A stretch of 64,000 nucleotides of DNA from DATLHO01 sp035539855 (GCA_035539855.1 DATLHO010000169.1:38787-102786); one strand, 5' to 3'; positions 52,048-61,098 are shown, numbered from the stretch's first letter. The notes: generated from the letters alone by a model not told the origin. Numbers and translations: made by a program.

Positions 52048-52590
52048 ATGCAGATCACACACCCGGCGGCCGACCCCCGCTATCCGATCGGACGCATCGA
52101 GTTTCCCCACGAGCCGCTGACCGCCGAGCGGCGCGAAGAGCTCATCGAGCGCATCGCGGAGACTCCGCGCCTGTTGCGCGAAGCGGTCGCCGGCCTCGAC
52201 GACGCGCAGCTCGACACGCCGTACCGCGACGGAGGCTGGACGGTGCGCCAGCTCGTGCATCACATCCCCGACAGTCACATCAACAGCTACACGCGCTTCC
52301 GCCTGGCGTTGACCGAGGACACGCCGACGATCAAGCCGTACGACGAGGCGGCATGGGCGAAGCTGCCCGACACCGCGATGCCCATCGAAGCGTCGCTCGA
52401 GTTGCTCGAGGCGCTGCACCGGCGCTGGGTCGTGCTGCTCCGCGCGCTCGACGACGATCAATGGCACCGCGCGCTGAAGCACCCGGAGATGGGGCCACAG
52501 ACACTCGAGCGGCTGCTGATCATCTACGCGTGGCACGGACCGCACCACATCGCGCACATCACGGCGCTGCGCGATCGCATGGGTTGGTAG
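52048..52590 (+). CDS. YfiT-type DinB-fold putative metal-dependent hydrolase/thiol transferase
   Basis: A 180-residue protein close to Bacillus YfiT. It has the N-terminal YPIGRIEFP, GGWTVRQLVHHIPDSHINSY with metal-binding His, and WHGPHHIAHITALRDRMGW at the end. The YfiT group carries a nickel or zinc site and has been tied to bacillithiol transfer. It follows the DUF72 gene by 32 bases. Confidence 0.88.
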   Translation: MQITHPAADPRYPIGRIEFPHEPLTAERREELIERIAETPRLLREAVAGLDDAQLDTPYRDGGWTVRQLVHHIPDSHINSYTRFRLALTEDTPTIKPYDEAAWAKLPDTAMPIEASLELLEALHRRWVVLLRALDDDQWHRALKHPEMGPQTLERLLIIYAWHGPHHIAHITALRDRMGW

Positions 52591-52640
52591 CGATCGCGAG
52601 GGCGGCCGGCGCCACGTCCGGTTCGCCGAAGAGCGCGCGC

Positions 52641-52648
52641 TAGCTTCG
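52641..52648 (+). promoter_or_regulatory. Candidate -7 box TAGCTTCG
   Basis: TAGCTTCG, the same octamer as at 1653, lies 36 bases before the VOC gene at 52685. No -33 TTG is clear. Confidence 0.3.
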
Positions 52649-52684
52649 TCGGCACAACCCGTCGCACACACATCGAGGATGATC

Positions 52685-53143
52685 ATGTCCGTCAATCCGA
52701 TTCCCGAAGGCTATTCCACGGTCACGCCGTTCCTGCTCGTCGACGACGCGGCGGGGCTGCTCGACTACCTGCAGGCGGCCTTTGACGCCGAGGTGCTCGA
52801 GCGTATGGCGGCTCCCGACGGCACGGTGATGCACGCGCTGGCGCGCATCGGCGATTCGCGCGTGATGATCGGTGGCGCAACGCCGCAGTGGCCGGCACTG
52901 GCGTCGAGCTTCTACCTGTACGTCGAGGATTGCGATGCCACCTACGCGCAGGCGATCGCCGCCGGCGGCACCTCGCTGCGCGAGCCGACGACCGAGTTCT
53001 ACGGCGACCGCAGCTCGGGCGTGAAGGATGCCAGCGGCAACCAGTGGTGGATCGCGACGCACGTCGAGGACGTCTCGCCCGAGGAGATGGAGCGACGCAA
53101 CGCCGAGCGCATGGCCAAGGCCGCGGACGAGGCGAGCGCATGA
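52685..53143 (+). CDS. VOC superfamily protein, PhnB-like
   Basis: A 152-residue PhnB-like VOC protein: STVTPFLLVDDAAGLLDYLQ, MHALARIGDSRVMIGG, FYLYVEDCDATYAQAIAAGG, and FYGDRSSGVKDASGNQWWIA. A GAGG site supports the ATG at 52685; an ATG two codons upstream is also possible. It ends in an ATGA overlap with a second VOC gene. Function within the superfamily is not assigned. Confidence 0.85.
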   Translation: MSVNPIPEGYSTVTPFLLVDDAAGLLDYLQAAFDAEVLERMAAPDGTVMHALARIGDSRVMIGGATPQWPALASSFYLYVEDCDATYAQAIAAGGTSLREPTTEFYGDRSSGVKDASGNQWWIATHVEDVSPEEMERRNAERMAKAADEASA

Positions 53144-53574
53144 GTGCGAGCGAGAACGCGAGTCAGCACGCGGGCGAGAACGAGAGCGGTCACGCCGTTC
53201 CGTCCGCGTCGACGGCGCTCCTCGGACTGCGCACGGCGATCTACAACGTGACCGATCTCGACGCCGCGCGCGCGTGGTATGCGGGCGTGCTCGGCATCGA
53301 GCCGTATTTCAGCGAGCCGTTCTACGTCGGCTTCGACGTCTGCGGCTACGAGCTCGGCCTGCTTCCCGACGGCAACGGAACCGGCCGGGGCGGTGTGACG
53401 GCATACTGGGGCGTCGCCGATGCCGAAGCGGCGCTCGCCCGGCTCCTCGACCTGGGCGCCACCGGCGACACCGCGGTGCAGGATGTCGGCGGCGGCATCA
53501 GGACCGCGAGCGTGCTCGATCCCTGGGGAAACGTGTTCGGCATCATCGAGAATCCACACTTCAAACTGCCATGA
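53140..53574 (+). CDS. VOC superfamily protein
   Basis: A 144-residue VOC protein with a charged N-terminal extension (about 1-25) and the module TAIYNVTDLDAARAWYAGVL, FDVCGYELGLLP, ADAEAALARLLDLGA and ASVLDPWGNVFGIIENP. The last strand carries the conserved Glu of the metal site. It overlaps genes on both sides by ATGA junctions. Confidence 0.85.
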   Translation: MSASENASQHAGENESGHAVPSASTALLGLRTAIYNVTDLDAARAWYAGVLGIEPYFSEPFYVGFDVCGYELGLLPDGNGTGRGGVTAYWGVADAEAALARLLDLGATGDTAVQDVGGGIRTASVLDPWGNVFGIIENPHFKLP

Positions 53575-53804
53575 CACAACGACTGCTGCTTGCCCTGGCG
53601 ATCGTCTCGATCGCCGCATCGCTCTGGCTCGGCTGGATCGACTACGAGACGCGGACGATTGGCGATCTCTTCGCGCTGCAGAACATCCCGGCACTCGCGA
53701 TCTTCGCCGCGATCATCTTCTCGATGCTCGTCGTCACCTCGCTCGGACTGATCGGCACCGTGCGTGCGGTGCGTTCCCGCCGGGGTGAGCGCGAGGGCTC
53801 CTAG
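53571..53804 (+). CDS. Small two-span membrane protein, 77 aa
   Basis: Starts at an ATGA overlap with the VOC gene. Two hydrophobic segments (about 3-22 and 41-63) are joined by a short polar loop and followed by a basic tail (RSRRGEREGS). No family is recognised; the coupling shows it is translated with the VOC pair. Confidence 0.65.
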   Translation: MTQRLLLALAIVSIAASLWLGWIDYETRTIGDLFALQNIPALAIFAAIIFSMLVVTSLGLIGTVRAVRSRRGEREGS

Positions 53805-53847
53805 GCTCCGCGCCACATCGGCTCCATCGAACACACGAGGCAGCGTC

Positions 53848-54507
53848 ATGCGCATCGGAATCATCGGCGCCGGCATGATCGGCGGCACGCTCGGCGCGCT
53901 CCTGGCGCGCGCCGGACACGACGTCGCGCTCAGTAACTCGCGCGGCGCCGACTCGCTGCGCGAGGCCGTCGACCGGATCGGCAACGGAGTTCGCGCGATG
54001 TCGGTCGACGAAGCGGCGACGTGGGGAGACGTCGTCGTGCTCGCGGTGCCCTGGCGCAAGCCCGAGGCGCTTCCGCCGGCCGAGCTCGTCGCCGGCAAGA
54101 TCGTCGTCGACGCGATGAACCCGTATCGCGAGGGCGGCGGACTGCACGACCTCGGCACGTCGAGCTCGAGTGAGGAGACCGCGAAAAGGCTTCCCGGCGC
54201 ACGCGTGGTCAAGGCGTTCAACACGATCTACCACAAGCACCTCGAGGCCAACGGGACGCCGGACCTGCCGGTCGATGATCGGCACGCGGTCTTCGTCGCC
54301 GGCGATGACGACGAGGCCAAGCGCGTCGTCTCCGAGCTCATCGAGCAGATCGGCTTCGCGCCGGTCGACACCGGGTCGCTGCGCGACGGCGGCCGCCGTC
54401 AGCAGCCCGGCACGTCGATCTACAACATGCCGATGCGGGGACGCGAGGCGCGCGACATCATCGAGCACATGCTCGCCGCCGCCCGCTCGAACGCATCGCG
54501 ATCGTAG
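53848..54507 (+). CDS. NADPH-dependent F420 reductase-like oxidoreductase
   Basis: A 219-residue protein with the Rossmann fingerprint IGAGMIGGTLGALLARAGHD at the start, SNSRGADSL, VVLAVPW, VVDAMNPY, and VVKAFNTIYHKHL. These match the F420/NADP oxidoreductase-like family, which often acts on other substrates. The ATG at 53848 starts the Rossmann strand. A paralogue lies at 61099. Confidence 0.88.
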   Translation: MRIGIIGAGMIGGTLGALLARAGHDVALSNSRGADSLREAVDRIGNGVRAMSVDEAATWGDVVVLAVPWRKPEALPPAELVAGKIVVDAMNPYREGGGLHDLGTSSSSEETAKRLPGARVVKAFNTIYHKHLEANGTPDLPVDDRHAVFVAGDDDEAKRVVSELIEQIGFAPVDTGSLRDGGRRQQPGTSIYNMPMRGREARDIIEHMLAAARSNASRS

Positions 54508-54536
54508 CAACCACTGACGGTCCCGCCGGCGCGCCG

Positions 54537-54544
54537 TATGTTTG
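54537..54544 (+). promoter_or_regulatory. -7 box TATGTTTG
   Basis: A perfect TANNTTTG match. CTG (54514-54516) lies 20 bases upstream as a weak -33. It is 100 bases before the lipoprotein gene at 54644. Confidence 0.5.
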
Positions 54545-54643
54545 TGCGGCCGCGTCGTCCCGTGCGGTGATGCGTCCACGTTCGGTCGCGTCGCCCGGTG
54601 CGGCATCACCAGTACTTCGAGCTCCAGAGCTCCGCCCGTCTCC

Positions 54644-55144
54644 ATGCGCTTCACACTGCTCTCCCTGATCGCCGGAATCATCATTGCCGGCTGCGGCACG
54701 AACGACCGGACCGCCGAGACCGCCGCCGATGGTCCGAAGGATCACATCGTCTACGCCGACGCCAACGACACGACGATGAACCGTGCGATCGACAAGGCCC
54801 GCGCGTCGATCGGCGACTTCGAGGCCGTCCTCAAGAACCACGACTCGACGCAGTTCAACTTCGCGGTCAAGGTCGCCCTGCCGCATCCCGGCGGCACCGA
54901 GCACATCTGGCTGGCGAAGCCCGAGCTCGAGGCCGACAGCGTCGTCGGCACGGTCGAGAGCATGCCGGCCTACGTCAAGACCGTCACGGCCGGACAGCGC
55001 GTGCGCATCGATCGCGATGCGATCAGCGACTGGATGTACATGGAGAAGGGGAAGCTTCGCGGCGGGTATACGATGCGGGTCGGACTCGAACAGCTTCCGG
55101 ACAAGGAGCGCGACGCGCACAAGAAGGCGCTCGGACTCGACTAA
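54644..55144 (+). CDS. DUF2314-domain lipoprotein
   Basis: A 166-residue lipoprotein with lipobox IAGC (Cys17). The mature part has MNRAIDKARASIGDFEAVL, FNFAVKVALPHPGGTEHIWL, and ISDWMYMEKGKLRGGYTMRV, which match DUF2314, a family of unknown function. A Bacteroidota-type -7 box stands 100 bases upstream, and the tandem-repeat tract begins 17 bases after its stop. Confidence 0.85.
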   Translation: MRFTLLSLIAGIIIAGCGTNDRTAETAADGPKDHIVYADANDTTMNRAIDKARASIGDFEAVLKNHDSTQFNFAVKVALPHPGGTEHIWLAKPELEADSVVGTVESMPAYVKTVTAGQRVRIDRDAISDWMYMEKGKLRGGYTMRVGLEQLPDKERDAHKKALGLD

Positions 55145-55161
55145 GTCGGATAGTGTCGCAG

Positions 55162-55251
55162 GCGTTGTGCGCGTCAAAGGCGTCGTGCGCGCCAACGGCG
55201 TCATGCGCGCCAGCGGCGTCACGAGCGTAAACGGCGTTGTGCGCGTCAACG
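55162..55251. repeat. Five 18-bp tandem repeats
   Basis: Five consecutive 18-base units of the form GCGTCGTGCGCGCCAACG fill 55162-55251 between convergent genes. Units differ at a few positions, so the tract is not a recent slip. It adjoins the DUF2314 gene on one side and the outer-membrane protein stop on the other. Confidence 0.85.
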
Positions 55252-55314
55252 GTGCGCACGCTTCTCGCGACGCACGCCGGGCTCCTGCTGGCGATGCCGG
55301 GCGCGACCGTGCGC

Positions 55315-57600
55315 CTACAGCGGCAGCACGAAGGTGAAGTTGCCGCCGAACTTCCCGAGCGGACCGAGGCCCTGGCGAAGGTCGACGCGACCGAAGACGA
55401 TGTCGGTGATGAAGAGAGGGATTCGGCTGAGGCCGACGCCGACCTCGGAGTACCAGTCATCACCCGTCCCGACGTAGCCCACGGGGTGCGCCTGGCGATA
55501 GCGAGCGACGGCGCCGGCGACGAGCAACTCGATGCCGCGTCCGTCGGCCGTTGGCAGGCCGATCGCGCGCCACGGCAGATCGGTGAGGTTGAGCTCGGCT
55601 CCGAGCGCGATGTACTCGGTGCCGCCGTAGAGTCCCTTCGGCGGGGAGACGAGGCCGCCGGGCTTTCCGAACGTCGCCGCGGAGGTGCGCATGCGGAACT
55701 GGTACTGTGGGGGCAGGCTCGCCGACCCGGTGCCGGCGGCGGCGAGCAGGGTCAGCGAGATCGGATTGTATCCCGTCTCGGCGAGCGGCAGCGAGTAGGA
55801 CACGAGCGCCTCGACGAGTCCGAACGTGGTGTCGGCGCCGGTGCGGGCGCCGCGCATGCCGGTGACCAGGAACCGGATGTCGTCCTCGCCGACCGGAGTG
55901 AGCTTCAGGAACGGCTCCACCCGCGAGAATGCCAGATCCGCCTGCACGGTCGTGAACTCGCCCTCGGTGATCGCGGGGTTCGGCTGGAACTCCTTCGACG
56001 TCCAGGTCACCAGCGACCAGCTCGCGTTGTTGCCGATCGAGAACTGCCGCGACTGTTCGACGGTCGCACCGAGGCGCACGTACCCGTAGCGCACGTCACC
56101 GCCGGCATTCCACCCATCCTTGCGAAAGAAGTCGTAGTAGTCCGCGTGCAGCGTCGCGGCGACGAGCGTGTTCATCAGGCGCGGATAGTTGCGATCGCCC
56201 GTTGTCGTCGAGGCGATCTGCGAGAAGGTGCTCGCGCGCATCGTCGCGCTGAGCGAGGACGGATCGCCGACGTCGAGCCGCAGCGAGCCCTCGCCGATCG
56301 GTCGCTCGAGTCCGAAGCTATAGCCACCGGAAACGCTCGCACCGACCGGACCGAACGCGGCGCCTGCCGACAGTGTCGGTGTCGCGCTGCCGGCGCGGTT
56401 GTAGTCGACCATCGCGCCGAACGTGAACGACGGCGAGCGCGCCTGTTCTTCCGCCGCGACCCGGGTGGCCTCGATCATCGAGACCTGCTCGGACGTGAGC
56501 ATCGACTGTGATGCCCAGAACGACGACGGCGCGTCGCCGGCGTCCTCGCGGATGACGATGGGCAGGCTCTGCCAGCGGAGCGAGTCGGGCATTGGCACGC
56601 CGACGCGCTGATCGTCGAGACGGCTGGTCACCGCGAATTCGACACGCGTCTGGGCGAGGCCGAGCGCGGCGAAGCTCACGATGCCGCTTCCGGTGATCGC
56701 GAGCGAGTCGGGAACGATGTCTCCGGCCGGCGTCGGCGCGAACGTCTGCAGGATGGTGATCGTGGTGATGAACGGAATCCACGTTGCGGCCGACGGCTGC
56801 AGCTCCATCGCGACGAGGCTGCCCGCGGGGACCGCGCCGCTGCCTGCATTGCCTCCCGCGACCTCGCGCGCGACGTAGATCCGGCCTTCGAACAGCGGCC
56901 AGTGGCGAGCCGTGGGAACGATGCGGATCGCGTCGACCTCGACGCCCGATCGGCGCTCGACTCCGGCATGCTCGAACGCATAGTACTCGTCGGCGTCGCG
57001 TGCGAGCGGAGAGACGATCGAGGTGTTCAGAAGGATGATGCGGTCTTCGCCGATCTCGACGGTCTCGCCCAGCGTCGAGTAATTCTCGATGGGACCTCGC
57101 GCAAGTCCGGACAGGGCGGCCGTGCCGCGCGCAGCGACAATCCGGATGCGCGCTCCGCGCCCCGACTCGCGATGGTAGGCGCCGTGCGCCTCGTGCACGA
57201 TGCGCTGTGGCTTGATGAGGTCGATGGTTGATCCGGACTCGAGCACGGTGACGATCGTCGTCAACCGCACCGTCGCGCCGAGGGACTGCGCCTGCTGCCT
57301 GACCCGATCGGCGCGAACGCGAGCGACGATCGCCGCTGCATCGTTGATCGGCACCTGCGTCATGACGAGCGAGCCCGCGTCATTCGACGGCGCTTGCGCA
57401 AGGGCCGAGGAGCCGACGCCGATGGCCGCCAGCGCGACGCCAACGGCCGTTAGCGCGATCGCACGGCGAAACTGCGTCGTCGCAGAGCGCTGTGTCGTCG
57501 CACAGCGCTGCGTCGTCGCACAGCGTTGTGTCGTCGCACAGAGCAGCCGCGTCCTCGCACGAAGAAGCCGCGTCGTCGCACAAAGAACTCGAGCCCACAT
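55315..57600 (-). CDS. Predicted outer-membrane beta-barrel protein
   Basis: A 761-residue exported protein. An odd N-terminal extension (residues 1-40) made of CATTQR-like steps, encoded by 18-bp repeats, precedes the hydrophobic signal segment (about 44-65, ending SALAQ). The mature protein has strand repeats throughout, with the C-terminal half in beta-barrel style (FGAMVDYNRAG, VGASVSGGYSFGLERP, FLKLTPVGEDDIRFL) and the final GGNFTFVLPL. It could be a DUF5686-type or TonB-linked barrel; I am unsure. The ATG at 57600 has a GGGGGG site 8 bases away; an earlier ATG at 57696 is also in frame. Confidence 0.65.
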   Translation of the reverse strand: MWARVLCATTRLLRARTRLLCATTQRCATTQRCATTQRSATTQFRRAIALTAVGVALAAIGVGSSALAQAPSNDAGSLVMTQVPINDAAAIVARVRADRVRQQAQSLGATVRLTTIVTVLESGSTIDLIKPQRIVHEAHGAYHRESGRGARIRIVAARGTAALSGLARGPIENYSTLGETVEIGEDRIILLNTSIVSPLARDADEYYAFEHAGVERRSGVEVDAIRIVPTARHWPLFEGRIYVAREVAGGNAGSGAVPAGSLVAMELQPSAATWIPFITTITILQTFAPTPAGDIVPDSLAITGSGIVSFAALGLAQTRVEFAVTSRLDDQRVGVPMPDSLRWQSLPIVIREDAGDAPSSFWASQSMLTSEQVSMIEATRVAAEEQARSPSFTFGAMVDYNRAGSATPTLSAGAAFGPVGASVSGGYSFGLERPIGEGSLRLDVGDPSSLSATMRASTFSQIASTTTGDRNYPRLMNTLVAATLHADYYDFFRKDGWNAGGDVRYGYVRLGATVEQSRQFSIGNNASWSLVTWTSKEFQPNPAITEGEFTTVQADLAFSRVEPFLKLTPVGEDDIRFLVTGMRGARTGADTTFGLVEALVSYSLPLAETGYNPISLTLLAAAGTGSASLPPQYQFRMRTSAATFGKPGGLVSPPKGLYGGTEYIALGAELNLTDLPWRAIGLPTADGRGIELLVAGAVARYRQAHPVGYVGTGDDWYSEVGVGLSRIPLFITDIVFGRVDLRQGLGPLGKFGGNFTFVLPL
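57472..57585. repeat. Tandem repeats in the coding start of the barrel gene
   Basis: Four 18-base units (57472-57543, core CTGCGTCGTCGCACAGCG) and two 21-base units (57544-57585) lie in frame inside the N-terminus of the barrel gene. They resemble the 18-bp tract at 55162, which ends the same gene's other flank. Confidence 0.85.
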
Positions 57601-57771
57601 GAAAGCGCCCCCCAGGGTTGTGCCGTGTTGCAGCGCAAGAGCCATGCCGCCCCTCCGGCACTCCGCGCGCGTCTGTGTCGTCATTCCCGACAACACTTGT
57701 CCGGTACGTCGCCGGCAGGTATCATTGGATCGCCTTCATCGGGCTCTGGCTCACTCTCCGAGGCTCGTTTC

Positions 57772-58194
57772 GTGACCGTGCGCAAGCTTCTCTTCAACGT
57801 CCTCGGGACGATCTTCGTCGGCCTCGGCATCGCGGGAATCATCCTGCCGCTGGTGCCCGCGACGCCGTTCCTGCTGCTGGCGTCGGCCTGCTACCTGCGC
57901 GGCTCCGACCGTCTGCACGACTGGCTGATGAACCACCGCCTGATGGGACCGTACCTGCGCAACTTCAAGGAGCATCGCGCGATGCCGATGGGCGCCAAGA
58001 TCGGTACGATCGCGGTGCTCTGGACGTCGGTCGCCTTCTCGGCGTACGCCATCGAGCGCATCCACGTGCAGATCATCCTCGTGCTCATCGCCATCGGCAC
58101 GACGACCTACATCCTCCGCATGCGAACCCTCGGCCGCGACACGGTCATCGCCGTCGACGAGCCGGAACCGGCCGTGCAGGCGTCGGAGTCGTAG
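57772..58194 (+). CDS. DUF454 (YbaN-like) inner-membrane protein
   Basis: A 140-residue protein with three to four spans: LFNVLGTIFVGLGIAGIILP, LVPATPFLLLASACYLRGSD with the DUF454 motif, then DWLMNHRLMGPYLRNF and a C-terminal span pair. The family is widespread and has no known function. GTG at 57772 is preceded by GAGG at 8 bases. The stop is followed by a hairpin shared with yjbQ. Confidence 0.88.
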   Translation: MTVRKLLFNVLGTIFVGLGIAGIILPLVPATPFLLLASACYLRGSDRLHDWLMNHRLMGPYLRNFKEHRAMPMGAKIGTIAVLWTSVAFSAYAIERIHVQIILVLIAIGTTTYILRMRTLGRDTVIAVDEPEPAVQASES

Positions 58195-58220
58195 CGCGCG
58201 ACCACGGACTCGAGTGTGCC

Positions 58221-58242
58221 GGGCTCTCCACGTGGAGGGCCC
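58221..58242. terminator. Palindromic terminator between convergent genes
   Basis: A 22-base palindrome (58221-58242) with one mismatched pair and CTCCACGTGGAG at its centre, sitting midway between the DUF454 and YjbQ stops. Confidence 0.65.
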
Positions 58243-58293
58243 GATTCGTATGCCGCCGTCGGGATCGTCTCACCGCCGATCGATCATCCGCAC

Positions 58294-58722
58294 CTATTCT
58301 CCCCAGACCGTCGCGACGAGACGACGGCCGCCTCCGTGATTGCGATGCTCGCAGAGGTAGATCCCCTGCCACGTGCCGAGCAGCACGCCGCCCCCGCCGA
58401 TCGGAATCGAGAGTGACGTGCCCATGAGCGATGCCTTGATGTGCGCCGGCATGTCGTCGGGACCTTCGTAGGTGTGCTCGTAGTACGGAGCATCCTCCGG
58501 GACCATCTCGTTGAGATGGCGCTCCATGTCGCCGCGAACATCCGCGCTCGCGTTCTCGTTGATGGTCAACGAGGCGGAGGTGTGCTGGATGAACAGATGG
58601 AGCACGCCGACCCGCATCGTCCCGAGCTCCGGAAGCTGTGCGAGCACCTCGTCGGTGACCAGGTGCATGCCGCGCTGCCGGGGTCGAAGCGTGAACTGCC
58701 GCTGAATCCACATCTGCTGCAA
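58294..58722 (-). CDS. yjbQ: YjbQ/UPF0047 family protein
   Basis: A 142-residue UPF0047 protein: LVTDEVLAQLPELGTMRVGV, HLFIQHTSASLTINENASAD with the conserved His and Asn residues, MVPEDAPYYEHTYEGPDDMP, and WQGIYLCEHRNHGGGRRLVA. Some members show thiamine-phosphate-synthase activity. It is convergent with the DUF454 gene. The start may be an internal ATG three codons on. Confidence 0.9.
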   Translation of the reverse strand: MQQMWIQRQFTLRPRQRGMHLVTDEVLAQLPELGTMRVGVLHLFIQHTSASLTINENASADVRGDMERHLNEMVPEDAPYYEHTYEGPDDMPAHIKASLMGTSLSIPIGGGGVLLGTWQGIYLCEHRNHGGGRRLVATVWGE

Positions 58723-58893
58723 CGGTTGGGTGAGGAGGGTTCGCGCGGCGTCGGCCGCGGCGGTGCGCCGAATCTACGACGGCAAAGCGCGTGCGCCACG
58801 CCTCGCGCGGCGGCCCTGGTCTTGGCACGACTTTTCGCGCACTCGAATCAACGCGAGGAACACCAATGGATGCGAACCAGGAGGATATGAGCC

Positions 58894-59736
58894 ATGCGCT
58901 GGACAGGAGGACGCCAGAGCATCAACGTGGAGGACCGCAGGGGAGCCGGCGGAATGGCAATCGGCGGGGGGATCGGGTCGATCGTTATTGCCCTGATCGT
59001 GTACCTGCTCGGCGGTGATCCGTCGATCGTCACCGATCAGGCGCCCGCGCCGTCGCAGACGCAGACGCGCAGCGGCCAGGGCTACGCTCCGACCGACGAC
59101 TCGCTGAAGCAGTTCGTCTCCGTCGTTCTCGCCGAGACCGAGGACACGTGGAACGCGCTGTTTCAACAACAGGGCATGCAGTACAAGGAGCCGCGCCTGG
59201 TGCTCTTCACGCAGCAGGTGCAGTCGGCGTGCGGCATGGCCGGCGCCGCGGTCGGACCGTTCTACTGTCCGCTCGACTCCAAGGTCTACATCGACCTCTC
59301 GTTCTACCGGCAGTTGCGCGAGCGGCTCGGCGCGCCGGGCGACTTCGCCCAGGCCTACGTGATCGCGCACGAGATCGGCCATCACGTGCAGAACCTGCTC
59401 GGCATCTCCGACCAGGTACAGCAGGCGCAGCGTCGCTCGAGCAAGGCCGAGGCGAACGAGCTCTCGGTGCGCCTCGAGCTGCAGGCCGACTACCTGGCCG
59501 GCGTCTGGGCGCATCACGCGCAGAAGGAGGGAATCCTCGATCCCGGTGATCTCGAGGAGGCAATGACCGCCGCGAGCGCCATCGGCGACGACAAGCTTCA
59601 GATGGAATCCCAGGGCTACGTCGTGCCCGACGCGTTCACGCATGGAACGTCGGAGCAGCGCGCGCGGTGGTTCCGGCGCGGCGTCGAGTCGGGAAGTCTC
59701 GAGGGCGGCGATACCTTTGCAGCCGACGCGCTCTAG
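58894..59736 (+). CDS. YpfJ-type neutral zinc metallopeptidase
   Basis: A 280-residue membrane-anchored protein: basic N-terminus, one span (about 22-40), a Gln/Thr-rich linker and the catalytic domain. It has QSACGMAGAAVGPFYCPLDS and the zinc motif HEIGHH (His159, Glu160, His163), then ELSVRLELQADYLAGVWAHH and a late GTSEQRARWFRRGV. This is the usual layout of YpfJ-type proteins. It lies on the plus strand after yjbQ and divergent from it. Confidence 0.9.
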   Translation: MRWTGGRQSINVEDRRGAGGMAIGGGIGSIVIALIVYLLGGDPSIVTDQAPAPSQTQTRSGQGYAPTDDSLKQFVSVVLAETEDTWNALFQQQGMQYKEPRLVLFTQQVQSACGMAGAAVGPFYCPLDSKVYIDLSFYRQLRERLGAPGDFAQAYVIAHEIGHHVQNLLGISDQVQQAQRRSSKAEANELSVRLELQADYLAGVWAHHAQKEGILDPGDLEEAMTAASAIGDDKLQMESQGYVVPDAFTHGTSEQRARWFRRGVESGSLEGGDTFAADAL

Positions 59737-59905
59737 TCGTCCGGCACCGCATGTTGATTTGACGGGTGCCGCGAGCGCGCGAACAGCGCCCGGAGCATAC
59801 GCGCAATGTTTGTAGCATGAGGGCACGGCCGGCGCATCCGGTTGTGCCCTCGCGCATGAGCAGCGTGTGCGTCGCCGTATCAACCCTCGTCGAGCCGAAG
59901 CCCGC

Positions 59906-60415
59906 ATGACGATCCGCACCGCGACACCGGAGGACGCCGTCGCCATCGCCGAAGCGCATGTCGACGCGTGGCGCTCGGCGTATCGCGACATCCTGCCGGC
60001 GTCGTATCTCGCGAGCCTGTCGGTCGAGAAGCGCGCGGCGAACTGGTCGACGATTCTGGCCATGCCTGGTGCGCTCGTCTCCGTCGCCGAGGAGCCGCCG
60101 TCGATCATCGGCTTCGTCTCGACGGCGCCGGCGCGCGACAGCGAGATCGACCGCGAGCGCGTCGGCGAGATCTGCGCGATCTACGTCGTCGAGCGCGCCT
60201 GGGACAGGGGGATCGGGCGCCGGCTCTTCGACACCGGCTGCGACGGCTTGCGACGGGGTGGCTTCGAAGACGTCATTCTCTGGGTCCTCGAGGAGAACGC
60301 GCGAGCCCGGATGTTCTATGAGCGCTGCGGCATGACACTCGATCCCGGTCCCGCCATGATCTTCACCGCGGAAGGCCGTGCCTACCGCGAGGTCCGATAT
60401 CGCATGCGACTCTGA
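59906..60415 (+). CDS. GNAT family N-acetyltransferase
   Basis: A 169-residue GNAT protein: MTIRTATPEDAVAIAEAHVD, GFVSTAPARDSEIDRERVGE, ICAIYVVERAWDRGIGRRLF (the acetyl-CoA loop) and ILWVLEENARARMFYERCGM. ATG at 59906 fits the conserved N-terminus. A box-like AATGTTTG lies 94 bases upstream. Substrate unknown. Confidence 0.9.
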   Translation: MTIRTATPEDAVAIAEAHVDAWRSAYRDILPASYLASLSVEKRAANWSTILAMPGALVSVAEEPPSIIGFVSTAPARDSEIDRERVGEICAIYVVERAWDRGIGRRLFDTGCDGLRRGGFEDVILWVLEENARARMFYERCGMTLDPGPAMIFTAEGRAYREVRYRMRL

Positions 60416-60508
60416 GGGCGGACGCCGGCATGGCTTTGCCTCACTGCGTCGATGTCATGTTCGTACATTTTCACCTCCGTCGTTCTTCGCTCCCATTTCC
60501 ATACGCCC

Positions 60509-61084
60509 ATGATTCGCCGTGCGCTCCTGATTCTCGCCTTCTTCTCCGTTGCCTCGCACCTGGCGGCGCAGCAGGAGTTCGCGCCGACATCGCCCGAGGG
60601 CGTGACGCTCGCCTACATCGCCGCGATGAAGGAGGCGCAGCTCGACGCGATGACCGCGTTGATGCATCCCGAAGCGCTCGCCGAGTTCCGGGGCGTTCTT
60701 CAGCCGGTCGTCGAGATGGCCGGCAGCAGCCCCGATGACGCCGGCGAGATCCTGCAGATGTTCGAGGGCGTGAGCTCCGCCGCGGAGCTCGCGAAGCTCT
60801 CCGACGCGAAGTTCTACTCCTCGTTCTACGCGGGGATCATCGCGCTCGAGCCCGAGCTGCTCGAGACGGTTCGCAGCGCCGAGACCGAGGTGCTCGGCCA
60901 CGTGATGGAGGGAGACGACACCGCGCACGTGCTCTACGCGATGACGCTGGCCACCGGCGCGACGATGCGCCGCACCGAGGTCGTCAGCCTGCGGCGCACG
61001 AAGAGCGGCTGGGGGATTCTTCTCGACGCCGACGTCGATGCGATGGCCCAGGCGATTCGACAGTCGCTCGAGACACGCCACTAA
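60509..61084 (+). CDS. Exported protein of unknown function, 191 aa
   Basis: A signal peptide (1-21, ending HLAAQ) and an alpha/beta mature part resembling SnoaL/NTF2-type folds: LAYIAAMKEAQLDAMTALMH, FYSSFYAGIIALEPELLETV, AHVLYAMTLATGATMRRTEV and a closing strand WGILLDADVDAM. No function is recognised. A TACATTTT box is 38 bases before the start, but its -33 spacing is off. The next gene follows by 14 bases. Confidence 0.7.
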   Translation: MIRRALLILAFFSVASHLAAQQEFAPTSPEGVTLAYIAAMKEAQLDAMTALMHPEALAEFRGVLQPVVEMAGSSPDDAGEILQMFEGVSSAAELAKLSDAKFYSSFYAGIIALEPELLETVRSAETEVLGHVMEGDDTAHVLYAMTLATGATMRRTEVVSLRRTKSGWGILLDADVDAMAQAIRQSLETRH

Positions 61085-61098
61085 CCACGGAGGGATCG

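Noticed and set aside
54598..55230. An open frame that runs through the DUF2314 gene into the 18-bp repeats
   Set aside because: It lies in another frame, has an Arg-rich product and no start site; the repeats are treated as non-coding.
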